Below, piece by piece: positions 26,259-34,882 of a DNA stretch of 64,000 bases. The position numbers and the translations under genes are program-made. The DNA is from DASZBX01 sp035943635 (GTDB lineage: Bacteria > Actinomycetota > Actinomycetes > Streptomycetales > Catenulisporaceae). The stretch's first letter is position 1. Each line of letters begins with the position of its first letter. Where the stretch lies: positions 124,001-188,000 of the forward strand of contig DASZBX010000071.1 in the NCBI GenBank assembly GCA_035943635.1, in the 5' to 3' direction. Under the pieces are notes generated by a model, which did no database searches, was not told the origin of the DNA, and saw nothing but the letters and a program-made list of their open reading frames with translations.

Positions 26259-27698
26259 CTATTGCCAACTACTGTGCAACGGCTTGCCCTCACTGAACCC
26301 GGCCGCACTCTGCACACCGACCACAACCCGCTCGTGGAACTCCGCCAGAGACCGCGCCCCGGCATACGTACACGAAGACCGCACCCCCGCGATGATCGAG
26401 TCGATCAGATCCTCCACACCAGGCCGCTGCGGATCCAGATACATCCGCGAAGCCGAGATCCCCTCCTCGAAAATCGCCTTCCGAGCCTGCTCGAACGCCG
26501 AATCCTCAGCAGTCCGCAACCGCACCGCCCGAGCCGAGGCCATGCCGAAGTTCTCCTTGAACAACCGCCCCTGGCCATCGCGCTGAATATCACCCGGCGA
26601 CTCATAAGTCCCGGCGAACCAGGAGCCGACCATGACATTCGAAGCCCCCGCAGCCAAAGCCAACGCGACATCCCGCGGATGCCGCACACCCCCGTCAGCC
26701 CACACGTGCTTGCCCAACAGCCGAGCCTGCGCCGCACACTCCATCACCGCAGAAAACTGCGGCCGCCCCACCCCGGTCATCATCCGAGTCGTGCACATCG
26801 CACCCGGCCCGACCCCGACCTTGACGATGTCAGCACCGGCCTCCACCAGGTCCCGCACCCCATCTGCCGACACCACGTTCCCAGCCACCACCGGCACCTG
26901 CGGATCAAGCCCACGCACCGCCCGCAACACGGCGATCATCTTCTCCTGGTGCCCGTGCGCAGTGTCCACCACGAGCGTGTCCACCCCGGCCTCCAACAAC
27001 ATCTTGGCCCGGCCCACCGCATCCCCGTTGATCCCGATCGCCGCCGCAACCCGCAGACGACCACGGTCGTCAACCGCCGGCTCATACAAGGTCGCCCGCA
27101 AAGCCGCCTGCCGCGTCAGCATCCCCGCCAAGGCCCCGTCCTCGTTCACGACGGGAGCAAGCCGGTGATGTCCCTGGGTAAGGCGATTGAATGCCTCTTC
27201 GGCGTCGATGCCGTTCGGTACTGTCAGCAGCTCGCGGGCCATGACCTGCCCGATCTGGGTAAACCGGTCGACCGCGAGACAGTCGGCCTCGGTGACCACC
27301 CCGACCGGCCGCCCTTCGACCACGACGACGGCCGCACCATGCGCGCGTTTCGGCAGAAGGTTCAACAGGTCGCCGACAGTATCTGTCGGGCGGACGACAA
27401 TGGGTGTGTCGTAGACCACATGGCGACCCTTTACCCACCCGATCACCTCGGATACAACGTCGAGCGGGATGTCCTGGGGAATGACCGCGATCCCGCCCCG
27501 CCGGGCGACGGTCTCCGCCATCCGACGCCCCGCGACGGCCGTCATGTTGGCGACCACCAGCGGAATCGTCGTCCCGGATCCGTCATTGGAAGCCAGGTCG
27601 ACCCCGAGCCGTGACCCGACCGAAGACCTGACCGGCACCATGAACACATCGTCGTAGGTCAGGTCGTAAGGGGGGTTCAAATCATTAAGAAAGCGCAC
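26259..27698 (-). CDS. guaB1: GuaB1-family IMP dehydrogenase-related protein (probable GMP reductase)
   Basis: 479 aa TIM-barrel with two CBS domains (about 95-205). Catalytic loop GPGAMCTTRMMTGVGRP carries the reactive Cys; phosphate-binding VWADGGVRHPRDVALALAAG and ANMTAVAGRRMAE are present. GuaB1 proteins of actinobacteria form a separate clade from GuaB2; the mycobacterial one is reported to reduce GMP to IMP rather than oxidise IMP. GTG start at 27698 gives the usual N terminus (VRFLNDLNPPYDLTYDDV); TAGACT lies 8 nt upstream, so it may be leaderless. An upstream ATG (27800) is rejected. Confidence 0.88.
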   Translation of the reverse strand: MRFLNDLNPPYDLTYDDVFMVPVRSSVGSRLGVDLASNDGSGTTIPLVVANMTAVAGRRMAETVARRGGIAVIPQDIPLDVVSEVIGWVKGRHVVYDTPIVVRPTDTVGDLLNLLPKRAHGAAVVVVEGRPVGVVTEADCLAVDRFTQIGQVMARELLTVPNGIDAEEAFNRLTQGHHRLAPVVNEDGALAGMLTRQAALRATLYEPAVDDRGRLRVAAAIGINGDAVGRAKMLLEAGVDTLVVDTAHGHQEKMIAVLRAVRGLDPQVPVVAGNVVSADGVRDLVEAGADIVKVGVGPGAMCTTRMMTGVGRPQFSAVMECAAQARLLGKHVWADGGVRHPRDVALALAAGASNVMVGSWFAGTYESPGDIQRDGQGRLFKENFGMASARAVRLRTAEDSAFEQARKAIFEEGISASRMYLDPQRPGVEDLIDSIIAGVRSSCTYAGARSLAEFHERVVVGVQSAAGFSEGKPLHSSWQ

Positions 27699-27912
27699 GT
27701 GGAGACAGTCTACCCGGCACAGCTGAACTGGCCACTCCAGGCTCGCCCTGGTCCCAGCCACACCAACCACGGCACCAGGCCCGAGCTCGCCACAACCCAT
27801 TCACACTCGCCACCAACCAGTGACCGCTACCGCCTACGTCGCTCCGCCTTGGCCGCCGCGGCCATCACTGCCTACCGACACAGTCCGCCACCCGTCGCCC
27901 ACCGTTCGCAGC

Positions 27913-28578
27913 TTATTTGACGTCCTGCGCTTTCGCCGCAGACGACTTCCATTCCCCCTGCTCGTCATAAATCCTCACGATCTTCGCCGGCACGCCGGCC
28001 ACGACGCAGTAGTCGGGCACCTCGCCGCGGACGACCGACCCGGCCGCGACCACCACGTTCTTCCCGATGTGCGTGCCAGGCAGGATGACGGCGCCCGTAC
28101 CCAGCCAAGACCCTGACCCGATCGACACGGGGGCATTCACCGGCCACTGCTTTCCAATGGGTGTCTGAGTATCCAGATAACCGTGATTCTGGTCGGTGAT
28201 ATAGACATACGGCCCCGTATAGACATCGTCACCGATATCGATCGACTCATGTCCGATCACATGACTGCCACGGCCGAGCACCACGCCGCTGCCGATCCGG
28301 ACAATCGGCTTCGGCCCGAGATCGTATTCCGGCAGGAAACCGGCGGAAATCGTCACATGCGGACCGACTATCGTGAAATGGCCGATGCTGATCCACTTCT
28401 CGCCGAGGATCGCACCCTGCGGAAAGGCGATGGCGCTGCCGTCGCCGAATTGCGCGAACGCCCGGGCGGCCGGTGCCGAGCTGGTGATCTTGCCCGCTTC
28501 GGACAACCGCTGCCATGCGCGCAGGAGCATCCGATCGCATCGATCCCGCAACCATGCTTTGTTCAACACAGCAACCAC
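27913..28578 (-). CDS. Hexapeptide-repeat (LbH) acyltransferase
   Basis: 221 aa. After an N-terminal helical region the left-handed beta helix runs from about residue 60 to 205, with GPYVYITDQNHGY (the catalytic-type His of the maltose/chloramphenicol acetyltransferase group) and PVSIGSGSWLGTGAVIL, ending GVPAKIVRIYD. Probably O-acetylates a sugar or polymer; acceptor unknown. Lower GC in its 5' half than neighbours. No glycosyltransferase nearby. Confidence 0.85.
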   Translation of the reverse strand: MVAVLNKAWLRDRCDRMLLRAWQRLSEAGKITSSAPAARAFAQFGDGSAIAFPQGAILGEKWISIGHFTIVGPHVTISAGFLPEYDLGPKPIVRIGSGVVLGRGSHVIGHESIDIGDDVYTGPYVYITDQNHGYLDTQTPIGKQWPVNAPVSIGSGSWLGTGAVILPGTHIGKNVVVAAGSVVRGEVPDYCVVAGVPAKIVRIYDEQGEWKSSAAKAQDVK

Positions 28579-28741
28579 GGTATGCGATCAACCCGAGTTA
28601 CCAGTACTACTGTCGCGCTTATCCAATGCATGCCGCACCCCGTTTGATGCCGAATCCCAGCCCGGACCCTATACTCCTCTCCCACAGCCCGAAATAGGGG
28701 TCCCGTACGACACGGGCCGAACAGCCGGAGGGGTGGGCGTC

Positions 28742-29392
28742 GTGCATTTGAGCGAGATGGATCTGATTATCCGGGTCGCGGTCGGGTGGGGTTTGACTTT
28801 CGTGCTGGGCTTCGAGCGCGCCGTCCGCGGCGCGTCCGCGGGCGACCGGACCTTCTCGCTCATCGGCGCGGGCACCGCCCTCATCGGCGCGCTCGCCCTG
28901 GTCTCGAACTCGCCGGCCGTGCTCGGCGGCGCGGTCACCGGCATAGGGTTCATCGGCGGCGGCCTGTGCTTCCGACAGGCCATGAGCGACCACGAAGTCC
29001 TCCACGGGGTGACCACCGCGGCGTCGATATTCGCCGCGGCCGCGATCGGCGCCGCCGCCGGGATCGGGGAGTTGCGCCTGGCCGCCGCGGCGACCCTGGC
29101 CGTGCTGCTGAGCCTGGAGATCCGGCACATCCCGATCTTCCGCATACTGGACGCGCGTCGCTGGACGCCCTACTTCAACCACGATGACCACAAGCACTTC
29201 TCACTTCGGACCCTGGAAGCGGCGATCATGCACGGCCAGGCGGAAAGCGTGGAGAGGGCCGAGAAAGCCCAGGCCGCGGCTGCGGCGAGCACGGCCGCCG
29301 AGCCGGCTCTCACCGCTCAGGCCGAGCAGACGGCGATGAACGAAGTAGTCGCCGACCAGGTGGTCGAATCCGCCGGACGCGGCGGCCGTTAG
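28742..29392 (+). CDS. MgtC/SapB family membrane protein
   Basis: 216 aa. Four to five transmembrane helices within residues 5-130 with the family motifs LTFVLGFERAVRGASAGDRT and GIGFIGGG, TTAASIFAAAAIG; then a basic linker and an Ala/Glu-rich C-terminal helix with no ACT-like domain. MgtC proteins help growth at low Mg and may inhibit ATP synthase in pathogens; role here is unknown. GTG at 28742 with GGAGG 10 nt upstream. A Mg-type P-ATPase is encoded 28 kb away in the same window. Confidence 0.87.
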   Translation: MHLSEMDLIIRVAVGWGLTFVLGFERAVRGASAGDRTFSLIGAGTALIGALALVSNSPAVLGGAVTGIGFIGGGLCFRQAMSDHEVLHGVTTAASIFAAAAIGAAAGIGELRLAAAATLAVLLSLEIRHIPIFRILDARRWTPYFNHDDHKHFSLRTLEAAIMHGQAESVERAEKAQAAAAASTAAEPALTAQAEQTAMNEVVADQVVESAGRGGR

Positions 29393-29742
29393 ACGCGCCG
29401 ACCTGGGGCGATATCGGCGGAAGTAGATCCCGGACCGTCGGTATGTTAGATTGACAGAGCCGGTACGCACGATGTCCCCGGGCCTCAACATTAGCCAGCG
29501 TGGAATACCGTCAGGCTGGAGCTGCGCTGTGCCACCCGCCGAGAGGTGACACGCGTACCGGCTTTAATCTGCATCGTTGGGCCGCGCCACTCCAGGTGGC
29601 GCGGCCCAAGGTGTTTCAACGGGTGGAAGCCGCGTGCGCGAGCGGAGGAAATACGCGACCATGGGTTCAGGCAACTGCGGGGCGCGGGGCGACCTCAGCC
29701 CACACCCGGGCCGGGCCCAGCAGCCAGAGAGGAATCCGGAGC
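29393..29742. other. 350-bp intergenic region carrying a structured leader
   Basis: Between the MgtC stop and the HAD start. It holds a promoter-like TAGATT (29447-29452), the folded RNA element at 29458-29609 and about 130 nt of leader that end in the HAD ribosome site. No protein gene seen. Confidence 0.6.
29458..29609 (+). ncRNA. Candidate riboswitch-like leader RNA with downstream hairpin
   Basis: AGCCGGTACGC (29458-29468) pairs perfectly with GCGTACCGGCT (29553-29563), closing an 84-nt domain that contains CCAGC/GCTGG (with GG-AATA-CC inside) and GTGCCACC/GGTGACAC sub-stems, i.e. a multibranch fold. Fourteen nt later comes a 14-bp perfect hairpin (29577-29609, TTGGGCCGCGCCAC and complement, 5-nt loop), placed like an expression platform. 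The next gene is the HAD phosphatase. It does not match the riboswitch classes I know by sequence. Confidence 0.55.
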
Positions 29743-30522
29743 TTGAGCAAGCACAGGCCAGTCACGACCTGGTTGACCGACATGGACGGCGTCCTGATCC
29801 ACGAGGGGAACATGATCCCCGGCGCGGACGACTTCATCAGTCGGCTCCGTGACTCGGGCACGCCGTTTCTGGTTCTCACGAACAACTCGATCTACACGCC
29901 CCGGGACCTGCGGGCGCGGCTGGTGTCCACCGGGATAGACCTGCCGGAAGAGAACATCTGGACCTCGGCGCTGGCGACCGCGAACTTCCTGGACTCGCAG
30001 CGGCCCGGCGGGTCGGCCTACGTCATCGGCGAGGCCGGACTGACCACGGCGCTGCACGAGGCCGGGTACACGCTCTCCGAGAAGGACCCTGACTACGTCG
30101 TGCTGGGCGAGACCCGGACCTACAGCTTCGAGGCGATCACGCGGGCGATCCGGCTGATCGACGGCGGCTCGCGGTTCATCGCGACCAACCCGGACGCCAC
30201 CGGGCCGTCCCTGGAAGGCGCCCTGCCGGCCTGCGGTTCCGTGGCGGCGCTGATCACCCGGGCCACCGGGATCGAGCCGTACTTCGTCGGCAAGCCGAAC
30301 CCGGTGATGATGCGCGAGGGCCTGAACAAGATCAAGGCGCACTCCGAGTCGACGGCGATGATCGGCGACCGGATGGACACCGACATCAAGTGCGGGATCG
30401 AGGCCGGGCTCGAAACCATCCTCGTGATGACCGGCATCACCCAGGCGGGCGACGTGGAGCGCTTCCCGTACCGGCCCTCGCGGATCGTCAAGTCGATCGC
30501 GGACCTGATCCCCGAGATCTAG
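29743..30522 (+). CDS. HAD-IIA (NagD-like) sugar/nucleotide phosphatase
   Basis: 259 aa. HAD motif I TDMDGVLI, motif II VLTNNS, cap domain (about 75-180), motif III/IV GKPNPVMM and GDRMDTDIKCG. Substrate unknown (NagD type enzymes act on UMP, others on glycolytic by-products). I take the TTG at 29743 (AGAGAGGAA about 10 nt upstream), which gives family length; longer readings run into the leader RNA. Confidence 0.87.
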   Translation: MSKHRPVTTWLTDMDGVLIHEGNMIPGADDFISRLRDSGTPFLVLTNNSIYTPRDLRARLVSTGIDLPEENIWTSALATANFLDSQRPGGSAYVIGEAGLTTALHEAGYTLSEKDPDYVVLGETRTYSFEAITRAIRLIDGGSRFIATNPDATGPSLEGALPACGSVAALITRATGIEPYFVGKPNPVMMREGLNKIKAHSESTAMIGDRMDTDIKCGIEAGLETILVMTGITQAGDVERFPYRPSRIVKSIADLIPEI

Positions 30523-30760
30523 GCTGCAGAGCACACAGCTTTGAGGTAACCCAGCGGGACTGCGGCCGGCTGCTCATAAGGGGTAGTGGTTGTCGGCCGT
30601 GGTCCGCTGGTTGCGGCGGTGACTGTGGGGGCAGCGGCGAGTCGTGTGAATTTGATGGACTGAGGGTGGGTCGTCCGGTGGTCGGGTGTGCCGTCCAGCG
30701 GACCTCGCAGATCACTCTTCCGGTCGAATGTCCTTCCGGGATACTGCTCGTTGAACAGGT

Positions 30761-31045
30761 GTGACAGCTGCACATCTCGGGATTCCCCGCCCTCGCGGAT
30801 TCGCCTTCGGCCCAGGCCGACAGGGGCACCTCACCACCACACCGATCTACGACGCGCTCGCGGACGAGTTCCGGTTCGCGCTGCGCACGGTGCCCGGCGA
30901 CCACGGCACTGAGGACCGGTTACTCAGTGCCCTGTTCTCCCAGCACTACAACTTCAGCGCGGTGGGCCGCTCCGGCAGCCTGGAACTCGGCCGGGGCGGC
31001 TCGCGGCACCGCGGCCTGCCGGAACACGGCACGACCCAGTTCTGA
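30761..31045 (+). CDS. Hypothetical small protein, 94 aa
   Basis: Not recognised. From about residue 24 (HLTTTPIYDALADEFRFALR) codons have strong GC bias; the first 20 codons do not, so the start may be wrong, yet no other ATG/GTG/TTG fits. C-terminal part is Gly/Arg-rich. Ends 36 bp before the convergent SIS gene. The 240 bp upstream hold no clear gene. Confidence 0.5.
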   Translation: MTAAHLGIPRPRGFAFGPGRQGHLTTTPIYDALADEFRFALRTVPGDHGTEDRLLSALFSQHYNFSAVGRSGSLELGRGGSRHRGLPEHGTTQF

Positions 31046-31081
31046 CCGAGCCGCCCGGGCCGCCCGGGCGGTGTGGGCGGC

Positions 31082-31837
31082 CTAGTAGGCGCTGCGCCTG
31101 ATCCGGCCCTGGTAGCGGGCCTCCCAGACGTCATTGTGGGCGTCTCCCTCGGCGATGTTCGCCGACAGGTAGATGGGGGCCTCGGCGCCGGTGTCGAGCA
31201 GGCGGCGGGTGACCTCGGCGACCAGCATCTGGGCGATCACCGTGTTGCCGACCGACGAGATCGCGCAGACGGTTCCGCCGTCGGGCAGCGGGAGCACGCC
31301 GTCGCCGTAGGGGGCCGCGTTGTCGATCACGACGTCCGCGACCTCGAACAGGCGCAGGCCGGAGGGGTGCCGCGAGGTGATGGCCGTGGAGTGGGCCAGT
31401 GAGGTGATCGCGATGACGCTGTGGCCCGCGTCCCGGGCGATCGTGGCCATCTCGACAGTCGCGCCGTTGCCGCCGGACTGGGAGGCGATGACCACGACGT
31501 CGCCGGGGCTGACCGGCGCGAGCTCCCACACCCGGCGGGCCAGGGCCGGGTCGCGCTCGGCCTTGGGGTCGGCGAGCACCTCGGGGTCCTCGCCGCCGAA
31601 CAGGATGAGGTCGCGCAGGGCGATCTTGCTGCTCGGGATCAGGCCGCCGGCCCGGCCGCTCAGTTCCATCGCGAGCGCCTCGGAGTGGCCGGTGCCGAAG
31701 ATCTGCAGCACGTTGCCGCCGGCGACGCACGCGGCGACGAGGTCGGCGGCCCGGGCGATCGGCTCGAGCTGGGTGGCCTCGATCTGGTCGAGCTGGGCGC
31801 GGACCACGGCGAGAAGCGCCTCGCTGGTGACGGGCAT
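31082..31837 (-). CDS. SIS-domain protein (UPF0309-like phosphosugar-binding)
   Basis: 251 aa. SIS fold with LQIFGTGHSEALAMELSGRAG and a second phosphosugar loop VVIASQSGGNGATVEMA. Related to KdsD/GlmS isomerase domains, but stand-alone members have unproven substrates. ATG at 31837 with AGGTGA 7 nt upstream. Divergent from the next gene. Confidence 0.86.
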   Translation of the reverse strand: MPVTSEALLAVVRAQLDQIEATQLEPIARAADLVAACVAGGNVLQIFGTGHSEALAMELSGRAGGLIPSSKIALRDLILFGGEDPEVLADPKAERDPALARRVWELAPVSPGDVVVIASQSGGNGATVEMATIARDAGHSVIAITSLAHSTAITSRHPSGLRLFEVADVVIDNAAPYGDGVLPLPDGGTVCAISSVGNTVIAQMLVAEVTRRLLDTGAEAPIYLSANIAEGDAHNDVWEARYQGRIRRSAY

Positions 31838-32004
31838 GGGGGTTCACCTGTTCTCTGGGCCGATGCCGGTAGGCGGCGCCAACCGGGCCACGGAGCACCT
31901 TATCCGACCCACCGTCAGCTCAGTAGTGTGGTCATCGGAGCGTGTGATGAGCAGACCGGGGCCGATAGTTACCGACTGGTAGGTTTGGCGGTAGGATGCG
32001 GCGC

Positions 32005-32865
32005 GTGGAGATCTCAGAAGACCCGGCGCGCGCGGCGCGGCAGATGTGGACCTTGTTCGAGCCGGTGCATGCGGTCGTGTATTTCACGCCTCCGCCGCGG
32101 GCGGCGTTCGAGGCCGCGGGGGTGCGCGGGTTCTGGCGCGGGTACTTCGCCGGGCGTGCGGCGCCGTTCGGAGCGGTGGGACCGGCGATCGTGCAGGCGA
32201 CGTTCTACGGGTTCGCACCGCAGATGGTGCGGCGGGCCCTGCCGTCGGTGTGGGACATGGCCTCGCCGGAGGTGGCGCTGACCACGCGGGCGGCCGGATC
32301 CCGGGCGTCGTTGCAGGAGGTGCTCGGGGACGTGGACGTGGCCGAGGCGGCTCAGTTGCTCCGTGCGGCGGCCGAGTCGGTGGACGTGGTGGGCCGGGCG
32401 TTGGCCGCGGCCAACGCCGCGCTGCCGTGGCCGGAGGACCCGCTCGACGTGCTGTGGCACGCGGCGACGCTCCTGCGGGAGCACCGCGGTGACGGTCACG
32501 TCGCGGCGTTGTTGGTCGCGGGACTGGACGGCTGCGAGAGCCTGGTGTGGCGGTCGGCGGTGGACAGCGACCGGCAGATCCTGCAGCCGATCCGCGGATG
32601 GACGGACGAGGAGTGGGAGGCGGCCACGGCCCGGCTGACCGCGCGCGGCTGGCTGGACGCGGACGGGCGCGCCACCACCGAGGCGCTGGCCGCCCGGGAC
32701 CGGATCGAGGCGAGCACGGACCTGCTCGCGGCGGGGCCGTGGCAGGCGCTGGGCCGGGAGAACCTGGTCCGGCTGGCGCAGCTGATGCATCCGCTGGCCT
32801 CGACGCTCATCAAGGCGCTGCCGATCCCGAATCCGATCGGGCTCGTCGCGCCGCTGGCCGCCTGA
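32005..32865 (+). CDS. SCO6745-family protein
   Basis: 286 aa helical protein of the SalK/SCO6745 group, with a winged-helix-like C-terminal part (TARGWLDADGRATTEALAARDR). Core shows FEPVHAVVYF, GVRGFWRGYFAGRAAP and DVLWHAATLLREHRGDGHVAALL. Biochemical role unknown. The ATG at 31996 is part of TAGGATG; GTG at 32005 is 7 nt after TAGGAT (31992-31997) and starts VEISEDPARAARQ, which I choose as a leaderless start. Confidence 0.82.
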   Translation: MEISEDPARAARQMWTLFEPVHAVVYFTPPPRAAFEAAGVRGFWRGYFAGRAAPFGAVGPAIVQATFYGFAPQMVRRALPSVWDMASPEVALTTRAAGSRASLQEVLGDVDVAEAAQLLRAAAESVDVVGRALAAANAALPWPEDPLDVLWHAATLLREHRGDGHVAALLVAGLDGCESLVWRSAVDSDRQILQPIRGWTDEEWEAATARLTARGWLDADGRATTEALAARDRIEASTDLLAAGPWQALGRENLVRLAQLMHPLASTLIKALPIPNPIGLVAPLAA

Positions 32866-32882
32866 ACGGCAGCGCCGCGCCG

Positions 32883-32906
32883 TGGTAGCCCACCTGGGGG
32901 CTACCA
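32883..32906 (+). terminator. Hairpin between the SCO6745-type gene and the protease gene
   Basis: TGGTAGCCC pairs with GGGCTACCA around ACCTGG. The right arm overlaps the probable -10 (TACCAT, 32902-32907) of the next gene, so transcription end and start are superposed. Confidence 0.55.
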
Positions 32907-32913
32907 TGCCGGT

Positions 32914-33738
32914 ATGGCAAATCCAGGGCAGCGTTCACCCTTTCAGACCTCACAGCGTTGGGGCGCGGCCCGTAGCATGAAGATCAGCCCGGTCTTCCTC
33001 GGCATCCTGGCCGTGACGATCGCCGGGGGCGTGGCGCTGTGGCTGAACTTCGGCAACGCGTACGTCGCCACCTTCGTCTTCGTGCTGGGTGCCTACTTCG
33101 TGGTGCTGTGCCTGCACGAGTTCGGGCACGCGTATTCGGCGCACCGGGCCGGGGACGCGGAGGTGGCGGCGCGCGGGTATCTGGACCTGAACCCCCTGCG
33201 CTACGTGAACCCGGTCCTGAGCATCATCCTGCCGATCTTCTACGTCGCCATCGGCGGTCTTCCGCTCCCGGGCGGCTCGGTGCTGGTGAACCCGGGCGTG
33301 GCGCGGCAGAAGTGGCGGGCGAGCCTGATCTCGGCAGCCGGGCCGCTGACCAACGTCGTCTTCGCCGTGATCGCGATGGTCGTCGTCGCGGCCGCCGTGC
33401 CCGACGACTTCGCCTTCTTCACCGACACCCACCAGAACTTCTGGGGGGCGGTCGCCTTCTTCGCCTACCTGCAGGTGGCGGTCGCGATCCTGAACCTCAT
33501 CCCGGTGCCCGGGCTCGACGGGTACGGCATCATCGAGCCGTACCTGCGGTACGAGACCCGCCGCAGCCTGGAGCCGATCCGCCAGTACGGCATCCTGCTG
33601 GTGCTCGTTCTGCTCTACTTCGCTCCGCCGATCCGCAACGGCTTCTCCAACGCGATCGACTCGATTCTCAACGCCTTCGGGATGGCCCCGGGGATCGCCG
33701 GTGTCGGAGCCCAGCACATGAAGTTCTGGCAGCAGTGA
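32914..33738 (+). CDS. Site-2 protease family membrane zinc metalloprotease
   Basis: 274 aa, about six transmembrane helices. Zinc site HEFGHA (about residues 69-74) and the second motif LNLIPVPGLDGYG with the third ligand Asp. No PDZ or CBS domain, so like Rip2/Rip3-type or compact S2P enzymes; substrate unknown, no anti-sigma factor nearby. ATG at 32914 is 6 nt after TACCAT, suggesting a leaderless start. Confidence 0.9.
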   Translation: MANPGQRSPFQTSQRWGAARSMKISPVFLGILAVTIAGGVALWLNFGNAYVATFVFVLGAYFVVLCLHEFGHAYSAHRAGDAEVAARGYLDLNPLRYVNPVLSIILPIFYVAIGGLPLPGGSVLVNPGVARQKWRASLISAAGPLTNVVFAVIAMVVVAAAVPDDFAFFTDTHQNFWGAVAFFAYLQVAVAILNLIPVPGLDGYGIIEPYLRYETRRSLEPIRQYGILLVLVLLYFAPPIRNGFSNAIDSILNAFGMAPGIAGVGAQHMKFWQQ

Positions 33739-33922
33739 TCCGGAACCGGCCTCGGGCGCAGCCCCCGGGCCGGACCTGCGCGGATCCGGGGTACGGGTGC
33801 GTACCGGGAACCCCTGCTCACCCTGGTCGCACTAGCGCTCACTGCGCATAAGTGAGAACATCCGAAGAGTCCGGGGACACCCACCGGGGTGCCACGAGAT
33901 CTTTTCGAGGAGTGGTCTATCC

Positions 33923-34807
33923 ATGTCCATTTCAGACATGCCCTCTGCCGCGCCTGGCGCGGGTGGGGAACCCAAACTCACCCTGTACGGCGGCTCCTCC
34001 GGGACCGGCCGGCGGGTCACTGTGCGCGACCTCGCGTTGGCCAAGCAGCGCGGCGAGCGCTGGCCGATGCTCACCGCCTACGACACGCTGACCGCGGGCG
34101 TCTTCGACGAGGCCGGGATCCCCGTGCTGCTGGTCGGGGACTCGGCCGGGGACAACCACCTGGGGTACTCCAACACCGTGCCGGTGACCGTCGACGAGCT
34201 GCTGATGCTGAGCGCGGCCGTGGTCCGGGGCACCAAGCGGGCGCTGGTCGTCTCGGACCTGCCGTTCGGGTCCTACCAGTCCTCGGCCCGGCAGGCGCTG
34301 GAGACCGGGACCCGGTTCATGAAGGAGGCCGGGTCCGGCGCGGTGAAGCTCGAGGGCGGGCGCCGGGTGCTGCACCAGGTCGAGGCGCTGGTGGGCGCCG
34401 GGATACCGGTCATGGCGCACCTCGGGCTCACGCCGCAGTCGGTGAACGTGCTCGGCGGGTACCGGGTGCAGGCCCGCGGCGAGGAGGAGGCCGAGCGGCT
34501 GCTGGCCGACGCCAAGGCGCTGGAGTCGGCCGGGGCGTTCGCGGTGGTGCTGGAGCTGGTTCCGGCGGAGCTGGCCGCGCAGGTGACCGACCTGCTGCAG
34601 ATTCCGACCGTGGGGATCGGCGCGGGCGCGCAGTGCGACGCGCAGGTGATGGTGTGGACCGACATGGCCGGGATGACCGCCGGGAGTACGCCGCGGTTCG
34701 TCAAGCAGTACGCGGATCTGCGCGGCGTCCTGAGCGATGCGGCGCGCGCCTATGCGGCGGACGTGGTCCAGGGTGTCTACCCGGGGCCCGAGCACATGTT
34801 CCACTGA
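33923..34807 (+). CDS. panB: 3-methyl-2-oxobutanoate hydroxymethyltransferase
   Basis: First committed step of pantothenate synthesis: ketoisovalerate plus methylene-tetrahydrofolate to ketopantoate. 294 aa TIM barrel. Metal/substrate residues in LVGDSAGDNHLGY, VVSDLPFGSY, AVKLEGG, and catalytic Glu in VVLELVP followed by GIGAGAQCDAQVMV. N-terminal 30 residues are an extension. GAGGAG lies upstream of the ATG at 33923. Ends at an intrinsic terminator. panC is not in the window. Confidence 0.96.
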   Translation: MSISDMPSAAPGAGGEPKLTLYGGSSGTGRRVTVRDLALAKQRGERWPMLTAYDTLTAGVFDEAGIPVLLVGDSAGDNHLGYSNTVPVTVDELLMLSAAVVRGTKRALVVSDLPFGSYQSSARQALETGTRFMKEAGSGAVKLEGGRRVLHQVEALVGAGIPVMAHLGLTPQSVNVLGGYRVQARGEEEAERLLADAKALESAGAFAVVLELVPAELAAQVTDLLQIPTVGIGAGAQCDAQVMVWTDMAGMTAGSTPRFVKQYADLRGVLSDAARAYAADVVQGVYPGPEHMFH

Positions 34808-34820
34808 GGGAGCCGGACGG

Positions 34821-34847
34821 GCCGCCAGGGGTTCCCGGCGGCTTTTT
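34821..34847 (+). terminator. Intrinsic terminator after panB
   Basis: GCCGCC pairs with GGCGGC, with GGG/CCC inside and one bulged A, followed by TTTTT (34843-34847). Confidence 0.75.
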
Positions 34848-34882
34848 AGATTTCCCTGCGGCCGCCTGGCACGATGTCTAGC

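Noticed and set aside
25682..26365. 227-aa open frame on the minus strand after guaB1
   Set aside because: Arg/Cys/Gly-rich translation, no family, overlaps the end of guaB1 and the terminator of the Ig-like gene.
27699..27800. Longer guaB1 with start at 27800
   Set aside because: The extra residues lack coding bias and the family N terminus begins at the GTG at 27698.
30519..30773. 84-aa open frame on the minus strand before the 94-aa gene
   Set aside because: Third-position GC is only about two thirds, far below real genes here, and its start overlaps a plus-strand gene start.
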